Made by a program: the position numbers and the translations under genes | The notes under the pieces: model-generated | What the model was told of the DNA's origin: nothing | What the model saw: the letters and a program-made list of their open reading frames with translations, nothing else | Database searches by the model: none | Part shown: positions 25,857 through 36,594 of the stretch, in pieces | Layout of the letters: each line of letters starts with the position of its first letter | How positions within the stretch are numbered: position 1 is the first letter of the stretch | Assembly: GCA_021801345.1 (NCBI GenBank) | Contig: JAJYYA010000005.1 | Span: 24,146-88,145, forward strand | Length of the DNA: 64,000 nucleotides | Reading direction: 5' to 3' | Origin: Nitrospirota bacterium | GTDB taxonomy: Bacteria > Nitrospirota > Leptospirillia > Leptospirillales > Leptospirillaceae

Positions 25857-27056
25857 ATGTATATTCCGAGAGACCTCACCTCTCGACTCCTGGAGAGCCG
25901 ATCTTTGGTCCAGATTCTGACCGGACCCCGTCAATGCGGAAAAAGCACCCTCCTTTCGCATCTTTCCGATTCTTCCTATACGGAAATCACATTCGATGAT
26001 TTGCAAATGCGAACTTTGGCCAATCGCGATCCGGGCTTGTTTCTCGATCAGTTCAAACCGCCCCTTCTGCTCGACGAGGTGCAGTATGTCCCCAACCTGT
26101 TTCCGGAAATCAAAGCTCGCGTCGACCGGTTGAAGCGGGAGCGACTCGAGAAAAACCGCGAGCTGTCGCCAATCTTTCGAATGACGGGCTCCAACCAGAT
26201 CCTCATGGATCGAAACATCAAGGAGAGCCTGGCCGGACGGGCCAGTTACTTCCATCTGAATACTCTCTCCGTCCATGAAATCAGGTCGAATCTCCCGGAG
26301 ATCGAACTCTCTGACATCCTGTTTCGGGGAGGCTGGCCGGAACTCTCTCTCGACTTTGGAGTGTCCCCCGTCTCGTATCTGAACGACTACATCCGCAGCT
26401 ATCTCGAAAAAGAGATTGTTTTAAGTGCCGGCATACAGAAGCAGGAGGCCTTCAATACCGTTCTTGGTCTTCTGGCGGCAAGAACGGGCATGTTGCTGGA
26501 CTATGCCAATATTGCCCGGGACAGCGGAATTCAGGGGGTGACGGTCAAGGAATGGATCGGTGTTCTGGAGAGGACGGACTTGGCGTATTGCCTTGCTCCT
26601 TACTCGAGCAATCTGAACAAGCGACTGACGAGAACGCCGAAATTTTACTTACTGGATACGGGTTTGGCGGTGAGACTGCAGGGATGGAGGGAGCGGATGC
26701 CCCTTCTGACGAGCCCGCAGGCCGGCGCATTGTTCGAAACGCTGGTCCTCTCCGAAATCGTCAAGTTCCTCCGGAACTACGGCAAAGACTGGCAGGTCTA
26801 TTTATGGAGGACCAAAGAGGGGGAGGAAATCGACTTTCTCATCCTCACAGCCTCGGAGGAGGTCATTGCGCTCGATGCCAAAATGAGCCTCCAGTCGACC
26901 CCGCCTGTCAGCATCCCCCCACAATTCAAAAAGCTTTTCCCAAAGACGCAAGAGATCGTTCTGGTGACCTTTGGCGGAAGTCGCATTCAGCTTTCGAGGG
27001 AGTGCCGGGCTGTTCCCTTGGCAGAGCTGCATGACTTTCTGCTGAGCTTTCACTAA
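25857..27056 (+). CDS. AAA+ ATPase of the AAA_14/DUF4143 family (copy 2)
   Basis: 399 residues. Walker A TGPRQCGKSTLL (about residue 23), Walker B PPLLLDEVQYVPN (about 73), sensor FRMTGSNQILM, SLAGRASYF, then a helix-turn-helix-like DSGIQGVTVKEWIGVL, FYLLDTGLAVRLQGW and a C-terminal nuclease-fold-like GEEIDFLILTASEEVIALDAK. The ATG at 25857 is selected because a palindromic promoter ends there. Related to, but well diverged from, the copies at 16618, 27131-30101 and 41466, so these are independent acquisitions rather than recent duplicates. Function unknown. Confidence 0.88.
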   Translation: MYIPRDLTSRLLESRSLVQILTGPRQCGKSTLLSHLSDSSYTEITFDDLQMRTLANRDPGLFLDQFKPPLLLDEVQYVPNLFPEIKARVDRLKRERLEKNRELSPIFRMTGSNQILMDRNIKESLAGRASYFHLNTLSVHEIRSNLPEIELSDILFRGGWPELSLDFGVSPVSYLNDYIRSYLEKEIVLSAGIQKQEAFNTVLGLLAARTGMLLDYANIARDSGIQGVTVKEWIGVLERTDLAYCLAPYSSNLNKRLTRTPKFYLLDTGLAVRLQGWRERMPLLTSPQAGALFETLVLSEIVKFLRNYGKDWQVYLWRTKEGEEIDFLILTASEEVIALDAKMSLQSTPPVSIPPQFKKLFPKTQEIVLVTFGGSRIQLSRECRAVPLAELHDFLLSFH

Positions 27057-27130
27057 AACTGGCAGAACTCGTTTCGGAGTCTCCTCTCGAACGTCCCGGT
27101 TCTCGATACCGGCACGTATAACAGGCAGTC

Positions 27131-27517
27131 CTAGCCCAGAGAGCTCCAGGGAATGGCCACGATCCTGTCGTGAAGCCGCCGGACTTCCGTTCCGTCGTAG
27201 ACGAGGATGCCGGCAACCGTTTCGGGATAGTCCTCCATGAAATCCTGAAGTCCCTCCGTGTCGGAATAGCGAGGGGATTGCGTGAATTTGGCCTCCACGG
27301 CAATGAGGCTTCGGCCCCGCTCGAGGACGAAGTCCACCTCTTTGCCCGTCACCGTCCTGTAGTGGAAGATGCGGGGTTTGGGGAGCATGAGTCCTGTCAG
27401 GATTTGAAGATGCAGAAAGACCAGCGATTCGAAGAAGGCCCCGGCCTCTCTCGAGTCGCTGAGAGTCCGGGCGTCGTGGATGCCGGAAAGATGGACGGCA
27501 AGTGCCGGATCCACCCA
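27131..27517 (-). pseudogene. C-terminal part of a DUF4143 ATPase split by the IscB element
   Basis: Reads WVDPALAVHLSGIHDARTLS, GAFFESLVFLHL and GKEVDFVLERGRSLIAVEAK up to a normal stop at 27131. It aligns with the C-terminal domain of the family and continues exactly from the N-terminal part that ends at 29235: KSPKIH from that side plus WVDPAL from this side matches KFYFVDTGL in copy 1. No start signal exists for this half. Confidence 0.92.
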
Positions 27518-27873
27518 GTCAACTACCCCGTCCTGAAGGACGGAGCTTGAGAATCCAGACGCCCGAGGCCATGGGAGCCGATCGGTTCACCGACTCCCTA
27601 AAAGAAGGGCAGGATTTTTAAAGCCAGGTTGACCAGGGAAAGCGGTATCCAACCCGCTCCGTTACGAACAGGTCGTTAAGACCCACCCCGGGATGCTTCC
27701 TCAGTCCCGGGCTCTGGAAGGCCCGGATCATGCTGGCGAAAGGCAAAGCGCCGAAGGTTCGGATCGCCGTCGAAAGACGGGAGCCGGTTCGTGACATTCC
27801 CGAGGGGAGACGCTTCGCAAGAAGCGCGTTACGGTCGTAAGACCAGTGCAACGTAAGTTTTTAAGGAGCAACC
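27518..27873 (+). ncRNA. Omega-RNA (HEARO RNA) guide RNA scaffold of IscB
   Basis: The 356 bases directly upstream of iscB have no coding content but many strong helices: CCGTCC-TGAA-GGACGG (27528-27543), GGGAG...CTCCC near 27580-27605, AGCGG...CCGCT, GGTCGTTAAGACC, CCCGGGA...TCCCGGG and CGTCGAAAGACG. Position and helix density match HEARO RNAs, which guide IscB. In that family the guide is the sequence just 5' of the element, so it would come from flanking ATPase DNA at 27502-27517. The exact 5' end is inferred, and the RNA's 3' end may extend close to the iscB ribosome site. Confidence 0.8.
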
Positions 27874-29205
27874 ATGCAGGTTTTCGTATTGGACAAGAGA
27901 AAAAAGCCACTGATGCCCTGCCACCCGGCACGGGCAAGGGAGTTGCTAAAAAGGGGTCAGGCGGTGGTCCACAAGATCGCCCCCTTCACCATCCGGTTAA
28001 AGGAGCGAGTCGGGGGAGAGGTTCAGCCGATCCGGATCAAACTCGATCCGGGATCAAAAACCACCGGCATCGCTCTGGTCCGAGAAGAAGTGATGGGAAC
28101 GGAAACCACCGCCCATGTCCTGTTCTTGGCGGAACTCGATCACCGGGGAGACCGGATCCGGGAGCGTCTCACCGCCCGGAGAGCGTTTCGGAGACGCAGA
28201 CGGGGCAACCTCCGCCATCGTCCACCCCGGTTCGACAATCGGACAAGGCCCGAGGGGTGGCTCCCCCCGTCCCTCCAACACCGGGTCGATACGACAGGGG
28301 CCTGGGTGAATCGGCTCCGGAGGCTGGCTCCGGTCTCCGGTATTTCCATGGAACTTGTCCGGTTCGACCTGCAGAAGAGGGAAAATCCGGAGATCTCCGG
28401 AGTTGAGTATCAGCAAGGGACCCTGGCCGGGTATGAGGTCCGGGAGTATTTGTTGGAGAAATGGAACCGGACCTGTGCCTACTGCGGGAAGACGGACGTG
28501 CCTCTTGAGATCGATCACATCCACCCCCGCTCCAAGGGAGGGACGGATCGGGTCTCCAATCTGACACTGGCGTGTCACGTCTGCAACCAGAAGAAGGGAG
28601 ACGAGGACATGACCGAGTTTCTGATCAAGAAGCCGGACGTTCTGAAGAAGATCCTCGTTCAAGCCAAGACCCCGCTCAAAGACGCCTCCGCCGTGAACTC
28701 CACCCGATGGGCGTTGTATGAGGCGTTGAAGCGGACGGGTCTCCCGGTCGAGACGGGATCCGGAGGACGGACGAAGTACAACCGGACCCGGTTCGGACTT
28801 CCGAAGACGCACAGCCTTGATGCGGCCTGTGTCGGGAAGGTCGATCAAGTCACGGACGGGGACCGGCGGGTCCTGTCGATCAAGGCCACGGGTCGGGGGA
28901 GCTATCAGAGAACCCGGCTTGATGCCTTTGGCTTCCCCCGAGGGTTCCTGACCCGAACGAAGAGTCACTTCGGGTTCATGACCGGAGACCTGGTGAAGGC
29001 CACGGTCACGAAGGGAAAGAAGATTGGGGTCTATGTGGGCCGGGTCGCCGTCCGGGCCTCCGGAAGCTTCAATATCCAGAGACCCGGATCGGTGGTTCAG
29101 GGTCTTTCTTACAAAGACTGTCGATGTCTCCAACGGGGAGACGGGTACGGGTATGCGGTCATATCACACCTAACAGAAAGGAGAGCGCATTCCTCCCCGG
29201 CATAA
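27874..29205 (+). CDS. iscB: IscB RNA-guided HNH/RuvC endonuclease
   Basis: 443 residues. PLMP domain KKPLMPCHPARARELLKRGQ; RuvC-I KLDPGSKTTGIAL (catalytic Asp); Arg-rich bridge helix ARRAFRRRRRGNLRHRPPRF; RuvC-II SMELVRFDLQ; HNH domain (about residues 200-245) with CAYCGK, EIDHIHPRSKGGTD, SNLTLACHVCNQKKG; RuvC-III THSLDAACVGK; and a C-terminal TAM-recognition-like domain. Every expected catalytic residue is present, so the enzyme is probably active. AAGGAG lies 7 bases before the ATG. IscB is the ancestor-type relative of Cas9 and cleaves double-stranded DNA next to a short target-adjacent motif using the upstream omega-RNA. Confidence 0.95.
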   Translation: MQVFVLDKRKKPLMPCHPARARELLKRGQAVVHKIAPFTIRLKERVGGEVQPIRIKLDPGSKTTGIALVREEVMGTETTAHVLFLAELDHRGDRIRERLTARRAFRRRRRGNLRHRPPRFDNRTRPEGWLPPSLQHRVDTTGAWVNRLRRLAPVSGISMELVRFDLQKRENPEISGVEYQQGTLAGYEVREYLLEKWNRTCAYCGKTDVPLEIDHIHPRSKGGTDRVSNLTLACHVCNQKKGDEDMTEFLIKKPDVLKKILVQAKTPLKDASAVNSTRWALYEALKRTGLPVETGSGGRTKYNRTRFGLPKTHSLDAACVGKVDQVTDGDRRVLSIKATGRGSYQRTRLDAFGFPRGFLTRTKSHFGFMTGDLVKATVTKGKKIGVYVGRVAVRASGSFNIQRPGSVVQGLSYKDCRCLQRGDGYGYAVISHLTERRAHSSPA

Positions 29206-29211
29206 ATGCCG
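29198..29211 (+). repeat. Right-end hairpin of the IscB element
   Basis: CGGCAT-AA-ATGCCG, a perfect 6-bp stem overlapping the iscB stop region and ending 23 bases before the right boundary, the usual location of the IS200/IS605 right-end hairpin bound by Y1 transposase. Confidence 0.7.
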
Positions 29212-29234
29212 AGGTTGAAAATCGCGCGCAGTTG

Positions 29235-30101
29235 ATGAATCTTGGGAGACTTGATCAGGCGTTTTGTCCTGTTGCGCGAAAAAGCCGGGACCCGGGCAAG
29301 AAGCGAAGAGACTTCGAGAAGATTCATGTACCGGTGGACGGTCGCCTGGCTGACCCCGGTGTCTCGGGCAATCTCGGTTTGGTTGGCTATGTTTGCGCTT
29401 CGGAGAGCCAAGGCCGCCATAACGCGCCTGAAGTCCGGAAGGGATTCTACGGAGGAAATTTGCCGGAGATCCCTTTCGAGATAGGTGGCGATATACCCCT
29501 CCCACCACCCTTGAATGCCCGAAGGTCGAGAGAGGGTGTCAAGAGGAGGGAAGAAGCCACGGACCATGAGTTCTCCGGTCGATTCCTCCGGCCCGTCAAT
29601 GGGCCCGTCTTCCGGGATCTTTCCGGCAAGGAGTGTGTCGAGGAGGCCGGAGGGAGAGCACCGGGCCCATTCCCCCCAGGACATGGGATAGAGTGTGGCG
29701 TGAACAGCCCGGCCCGCCAGACTCTCCGTGGCGTGCTGCATGAGGAGGGGGTTGGCCGAACCGGAAAGCACAAATCGGATCTTCCGCCTGTGCCGGTCCA
29801 CAGTCTCCTTGACGGCAGACAGAAGCGAGGGGGACTTCTGGACTTCATCCAAGACCAGGCGGTCCGTTCCGGCCCAGAGGGCTTCCGGATCGCGGTTCGC
29901 CTGCGTGAGGGTGTCGAAATTGTCCAATGTCAGATAGCGCCATCGGGAAAAGGGCTCTTCTTCTGTGAGAAGGGTGCTTTTTCCGACCTGGCGGGCGCCG
30001 GAGAGAATGACGACCGGATGATCTTCCACGGACTGGCGCAGAAGGGGGGCCATCCATCTCTTTCTGTAATCTGATTCATCTTCTGAATGATTATTATTCA
30101 T
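29235..30101 (-). pseudogene. N-terminal part of the DUF4143 ATPase split by the IscB element
   Basis: From the ATG at 30101 (MNNNHSEDES) it encodes Walker A SGARQVGKSTLL, Walker B DRLVLDEVQKSP, FVLSGSANPLLMQ, SLAGRAVHATLYP and a helix-turn-helix-like DTGVSQATVHRYMNLL, ending ...RLIKSPKIH where the IscB element interrupts. Read-through adds about 40 foreign residues to a stop at 29109. The P-loop domain is intact, so a truncated protein could be made. Promoter and palindrome are intact upstream. Confidence 0.9.
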
Positions 30102-30125
30102 GGCTTGAATTATAATCATTCAGAA
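30081..30125 (-). promoter_or_regulatory. 45-bp near-perfect palindrome over promoter and start codon
   Basis: Two 19-base arms (30081-30099 and 30107-30125) match at 18 positions around a 7-base centre. It covers the -10 box and the first codons of the leftward ATPase. Such symmetry at a promoter suggests a dimeric operator. Confidence 0.7.
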
Positions 30126-30137
30126 GCCGAGCATCAA
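30109..30137 (-). promoter_or_regulatory. Leaderless-type promoter of the split DUF4143 ATPase
   Basis: On the minus strand TTGATG (30137-30132), 17-base spacer, TATAAT (30114-30109), then 7 bases to the ATG at 30101. No ribosome-binding site. Confidence 0.7.
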
Positions 30138-30271
30138 ATCCGACACACTCCCTCGAGCCACTCCGAATATCCCGGCAGGAGAGGGCTCTCGAATCTGTCC
30201 CCGACGAAGGTCTTTGTCGACCCTCTCGGCGACAAAGCCTCTTTCTTCCGGCTCCCTCCTTTTTTTTCTCG

Positions 30272-33838
<3,567 letters not shown>

Positions 33839-33840
33839 CC

Positions 33841-35193
33841 TCAGTCCTCCTTGTCCGTCCGCGCGAGGGAGAGAGAAAATGTCTCGGGGAGAGTCTCGGG
33901 AAGTTCCTCGAGGAGGGTCTCGTAGAGTTTTTCGATGTCGGGAGGGATCTCTTGCGAGTCGACCTGGAAGGTCAGGGGGGCGGCGGCGGGATCGGACGAA
34001 AAATCCCGGGCGAAGAGGGTGGCGTGGTCGGCCTCCTGGCGGAAGGCAATCCTGAAGACATGGGGCTCGCCCCTGTCGTCAAAGACGACCTCCTCCGGAA
34101 AGGTCCTCTCGGGAAGGGAGATCCCAAGCGATCGCGTCCTCTTCCGGTTGTGGCAAAAGAGGCAGAGAGGTCCGAAGCCCTCCTTCGTCCGGTCCGAGAC
34201 CACAGAGAGGTCTTTCTTGCACGAGGTGCAGGGGGGGAGGGTCTTGGCGAACGCCTGGTGCGCCTTTGTGGCCTCCAGAAAGGCTACGGAACGGGGGAGC
34301 GAGAGGGGGACGCCGGGAAGCCCCGAGAGCAAGAGGGCGGAGCCGATGTGTCCCGCATAGCCCTCGAAGACAAGGTCGAGCCACTCGTTTCTCTTGCGGC
34401 CGCGCTTGAGGTATCCCCGGAGAGCCGCATCGTCTGGCCCCCGGCGCTTCTTCCAGAAGAGCCTCCGCAAAAAGTGCTCCCAGGATCCGATGCCGGGACT
34501 CGTCGGGAGGCAGGGGGGAAGGGGGCAGAGGGCCCGGAGATGACGGTGTCTCTCCGGGAGAAGCTGAGAGGTAAAATAGGGCAGAAGGCGGGCGAGCAGG
34601 AGATCCCCTTCCCTGGGCTCGTAGCCGGGGGAGAATTCGACCTCGATTTCGGTGTCGGTCACTCCTATGAGGTTTACGACCCGTCCCCGGGTACCGGATC
34701 CTTTTCTCACCTGGTAGAATGCGAGGGATGAGCCCTGCAGGATCTCTAGAAGGGGCAGGATCTCGGGAAAGCGCCCGGTCCTTTTGAGAAGGGCCGCCAC
34801 GATCTCCGAAAATCTCTCCTGCGAGCGGCCGAGACCCTGGTCGAAATAGTTGTGATAATAGAAGAATTCCTTCGTTACGGGGTTTCCGGCCCTCCCGGAA
34901 ATGTCGTAGCGCAGGGCCTCCTCCTCGAATATCATGAGGGGCTGGTTCATCCCGGGGATGCCCAGGAAGGAGTCGAGAAAGCGCGAGAGAAGGTTCACTG
35001 TTTCCCGGTAGGCGGCGAATGTGGCCAAGGTCTCTCCGGCACCGGCCTTGGGCAAGGCCGATTCGATCCTCTGCACCGTCTCGAGGGTCTGGCGGTGCCC
35101 GAGGAGATCCTCGATGTAGATCCGCCCGAATCCGCTATTATAGATTCCCAGGAGCTTTTTGGCAAGGGGGCCGTTCGACGGGGCGGGGCTCAA
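33841..35193 (-). CDS. Hypothetical protein with C-terminal zinc-ribbon-like motif (tandem paralogue 2)
   Basis: 450 residues. It aligns along its length with the next upstream protein: GFGRIYIEDLLGHRQTLETV, RETVNLLSRFLDSFLGIPG, KRGRKRNEWLDLVFEGYAGH, GLPGVPLSLPRS, and a four-cysteine pair PPCTSCKKDL...GPLCLFCHNRK that would bind zinc. I recognise no named family. The start overlaps the upstream stop by 4 bp and dnaE begins 3 bases after its stop, so it is tightly embedded in a replication/repair operon. The zinc-site spacing and the acidic C-terminus suggest a nucleic-acid or protein adaptor role, which is inference only. Confidence 0.75.
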   Translation of the reverse strand: MSPAPSNGPLAKKLLGIYNSGFGRIYIEDLLGHRQTLETVQRIESALPKAGAGETLATFAAYRETVNLLSRFLDSFLGIPGMNQPLMIFEEEALRYDISGRAGNPVTKEFFYYHNYFDQGLGRSQERFSEIVAALLKRTGRFPEILPLLEILQGSSLAFYQVRKGSGTRGRVVNLIGVTDTEIEVEFSPGYEPREGDLLLARLLPYFTSQLLPERHRHLRALCPLPPCLPTSPGIGSWEHFLRRLFWKKRRGPDDAALRGYLKRGRKRNEWLDLVFEGYAGHIGSALLLSGLPGVPLSLPRSVAFLEATKAHQAFAKTLPPCTSCKKDLSVVSDRTKEGFGPLCLFCHNRKRTRSLGISLPERTFPEEVVFDDRGEPHVFRIAFRQEADHATLFARDFSSDPAAAPLTFQVDSQEIPPDIEKLYETLLEELPETLPETFSLSLARTDKED

Positions 35194-36533
35194 GATCTCT
35201 TCCTTCCTGTCTTTTTTGACCCGATGGAGACGGGAAGCGCTTGGGGGATTGTCGCCATAAGCGCCTCGTGAAGGGCCGAGATGTCCGGGGTCCGGTCGTT
35301 TGACATGGTCGAGAAGGTCATGGGCAGATCTTCCGGGACGGGCGTGATCTCGCGGGCGGTGAGGACATTCCGGTCGGTCTCGAGGCGGAGCGAAAGGCAG
35401 AAGACGTGAGGGTTGCCCGCCGTGTCGTAGGCGACCTCGATGGGAAAAACGTCATGGGGGAGACGAGGGATCTTCCGAGCCTTTGCGACTTTGGCGTTGT
35501 GGCAGGAGAGGCAGAGGGGCCCGATTGTTCCGTCGGATCCGGAGTCGAGGAGGGAGGAGAGAGACCTCTTGCAGGACGGACAGGGAGGGAGGCTCTCCGA
35601 AAAATGCCTGTAATCTTCCAGGACGTCGAGGGCTTCGGAGGAGCAGGGAAGGGAGAGGGGAACGCCGGGGATCCCCGCGACGAAGATGGCGGAGCTCGTG
35701 TGTCCCGCATAGCCGTCCATGAAGTAGTCCAGCCACTCGTTTCTTCGTCGTCCCCGCTTGAAAAATCTCGCAACGGCCTCCCGGTCGACCGTTGTTTTTC
35801 CGGAAAAGTTCTGTCTGAGGAAGCGGATCCAGGAGTCGAAGCCGGTCCCCCGGAAGACGTAGGGCGTGATCATTGAAAGGGTCTTCCCGGACGCGAGGTC
35901 CGGAACGGGGCCGGGGAGAAGTTGGGGAAGAAGGCGGGTGAAGAGGGTCTCGCCTTTTTCGGGCGTGTGCCCCGAGGTGAAAAAAACCTGGAACTGTTTT
36001 CCGGTATGGACGTCGAGGAGGGTGCCATAAGTTTTGGATCCCTCGACCACCTCAAAGAGTCCCAGGGAGGAGTCCCGGAGGATGTCGATCAGGGGCAGGA
36101 GCTCGGGAAAATGACCGACAGAGCGGAGAAAGCCCGCCGAGATCTCGGAAAGCGTCTCCTCCGACCTCCCGAACCCCTGGTCGAACGTGTTGAGGTAGGT
36201 AAAGAGAGAGAGCGTGATGGGGCTTTCGGGGGGATAGGAGGGAAGGTAGAGCTCCTGCTCCTCCCCGAGGACCATCAGGGCCTTCCGGAGGGAGGGGATC
36301 CCCGAGAAGGTTTCGAGAAAGATCGTCAGGAGGTTGACGGTTTCGCCGTAGACCGTGCGCGTGGCTTCGAGGTCTCCGGCAACGGCCTTGGGCAGGGCCT
36401 TTTCGATTTTGTTGACAGTTTCGAGCGTCTCTTTGCTTCTTAAAAGCTCCTCGAGGTAGGTGCGTCCGAGGGGGGTGCGCCAGGTCTCGAGGAGCTTCCT
36501 CTGGAGGGGGCCGGGGGAGAGAACGGGGCTCAT
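35190..36533 (-). CDS. Hypothetical protein with C-terminal zinc-ribbon-like motif (tandem paralogue 1)
   Basis: 447 residues. Shared landmarks with the downstream paralogue: TYLEELLRSKETLETVNKIE, GETVNLLTIFLETFSGIPS, FDQGFGRSEETLSEI, KRGRRRNEWLDYFMDGYAGH, GIPGVPLSLP and PPCPSCKRSL...GPLCLSCHNAK. The most conserved segment is the basic NEW(L)D...GYAGH stretch before the cysteines. Divergence is considerable, so the duplication is old and both copies have been retained. Function unknown. Confidence 0.75.
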   Translation of the reverse strand: MSPVLSPGPLQRKLLETWRTPLGRTYLEELLRSKETLETVNKIEKALPKAVAGDLEATRTVYGETVNLLTIFLETFSGIPSLRKALMVLGEEQELYLPSYPPESPITLSLFTYLNTFDQGFGRSEETLSEISAGFLRSVGHFPELLPLIDILRDSSLGLFEVVEGSKTYGTLLDVHTGKQFQVFFTSGHTPEKGETLFTRLLPQLLPGPVPDLASGKTLSMITPYVFRGTGFDSWIRFLRQNFSGKTTVDREAVARFFKRGRRRNEWLDYFMDGYAGHTSSAIFVAGIPGVPLSLPCSSEALDVLEDYRHFSESLPPCPSCKRSLSSLLDSGSDGTIGPLCLSCHNAKVAKARKIPRLPHDVFPIEVAYDTAGNPHVFCLSLRLETDRNVLTAREITPVPEDLPMTFSTMSNDRTPDISALHEALMATIPQALPVSIGSKKTGRKRS

Positions 36534-36594
36534 AGGGACTCTCCTTGGGACTCTCCTTGTGGGAAGACCGGAAGAAGAGGAAGGAGCATTGTCA

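Larger units (their letters stand above)
27518..29234 (+). mobile_element. IscB (HEARO, IS200/IS605-type) element, non-autonomous
   Basis: A 1,717-bp element carrying omega-RNA plus iscB and no tnpA transposase. The left end begins GTCAACTACCCCGTCC with a subterminal hairpin; the right end has the perfect hairpin CGGCAT-AA-ATGCCG and finishes ...CGCGCAGTTG. Boundaries follow from restoring the interrupted ATPase frame without loss or gain of bases and with no target-site duplication, as expected for single-strand IS200/IS605 insertion. Joining the flanks gives ...GATCCACCCA/ATGAATCTTGG. Mobility would need a TnpA Y1 transposase supplied elsewhere in the genome. Confidence 0.85.
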
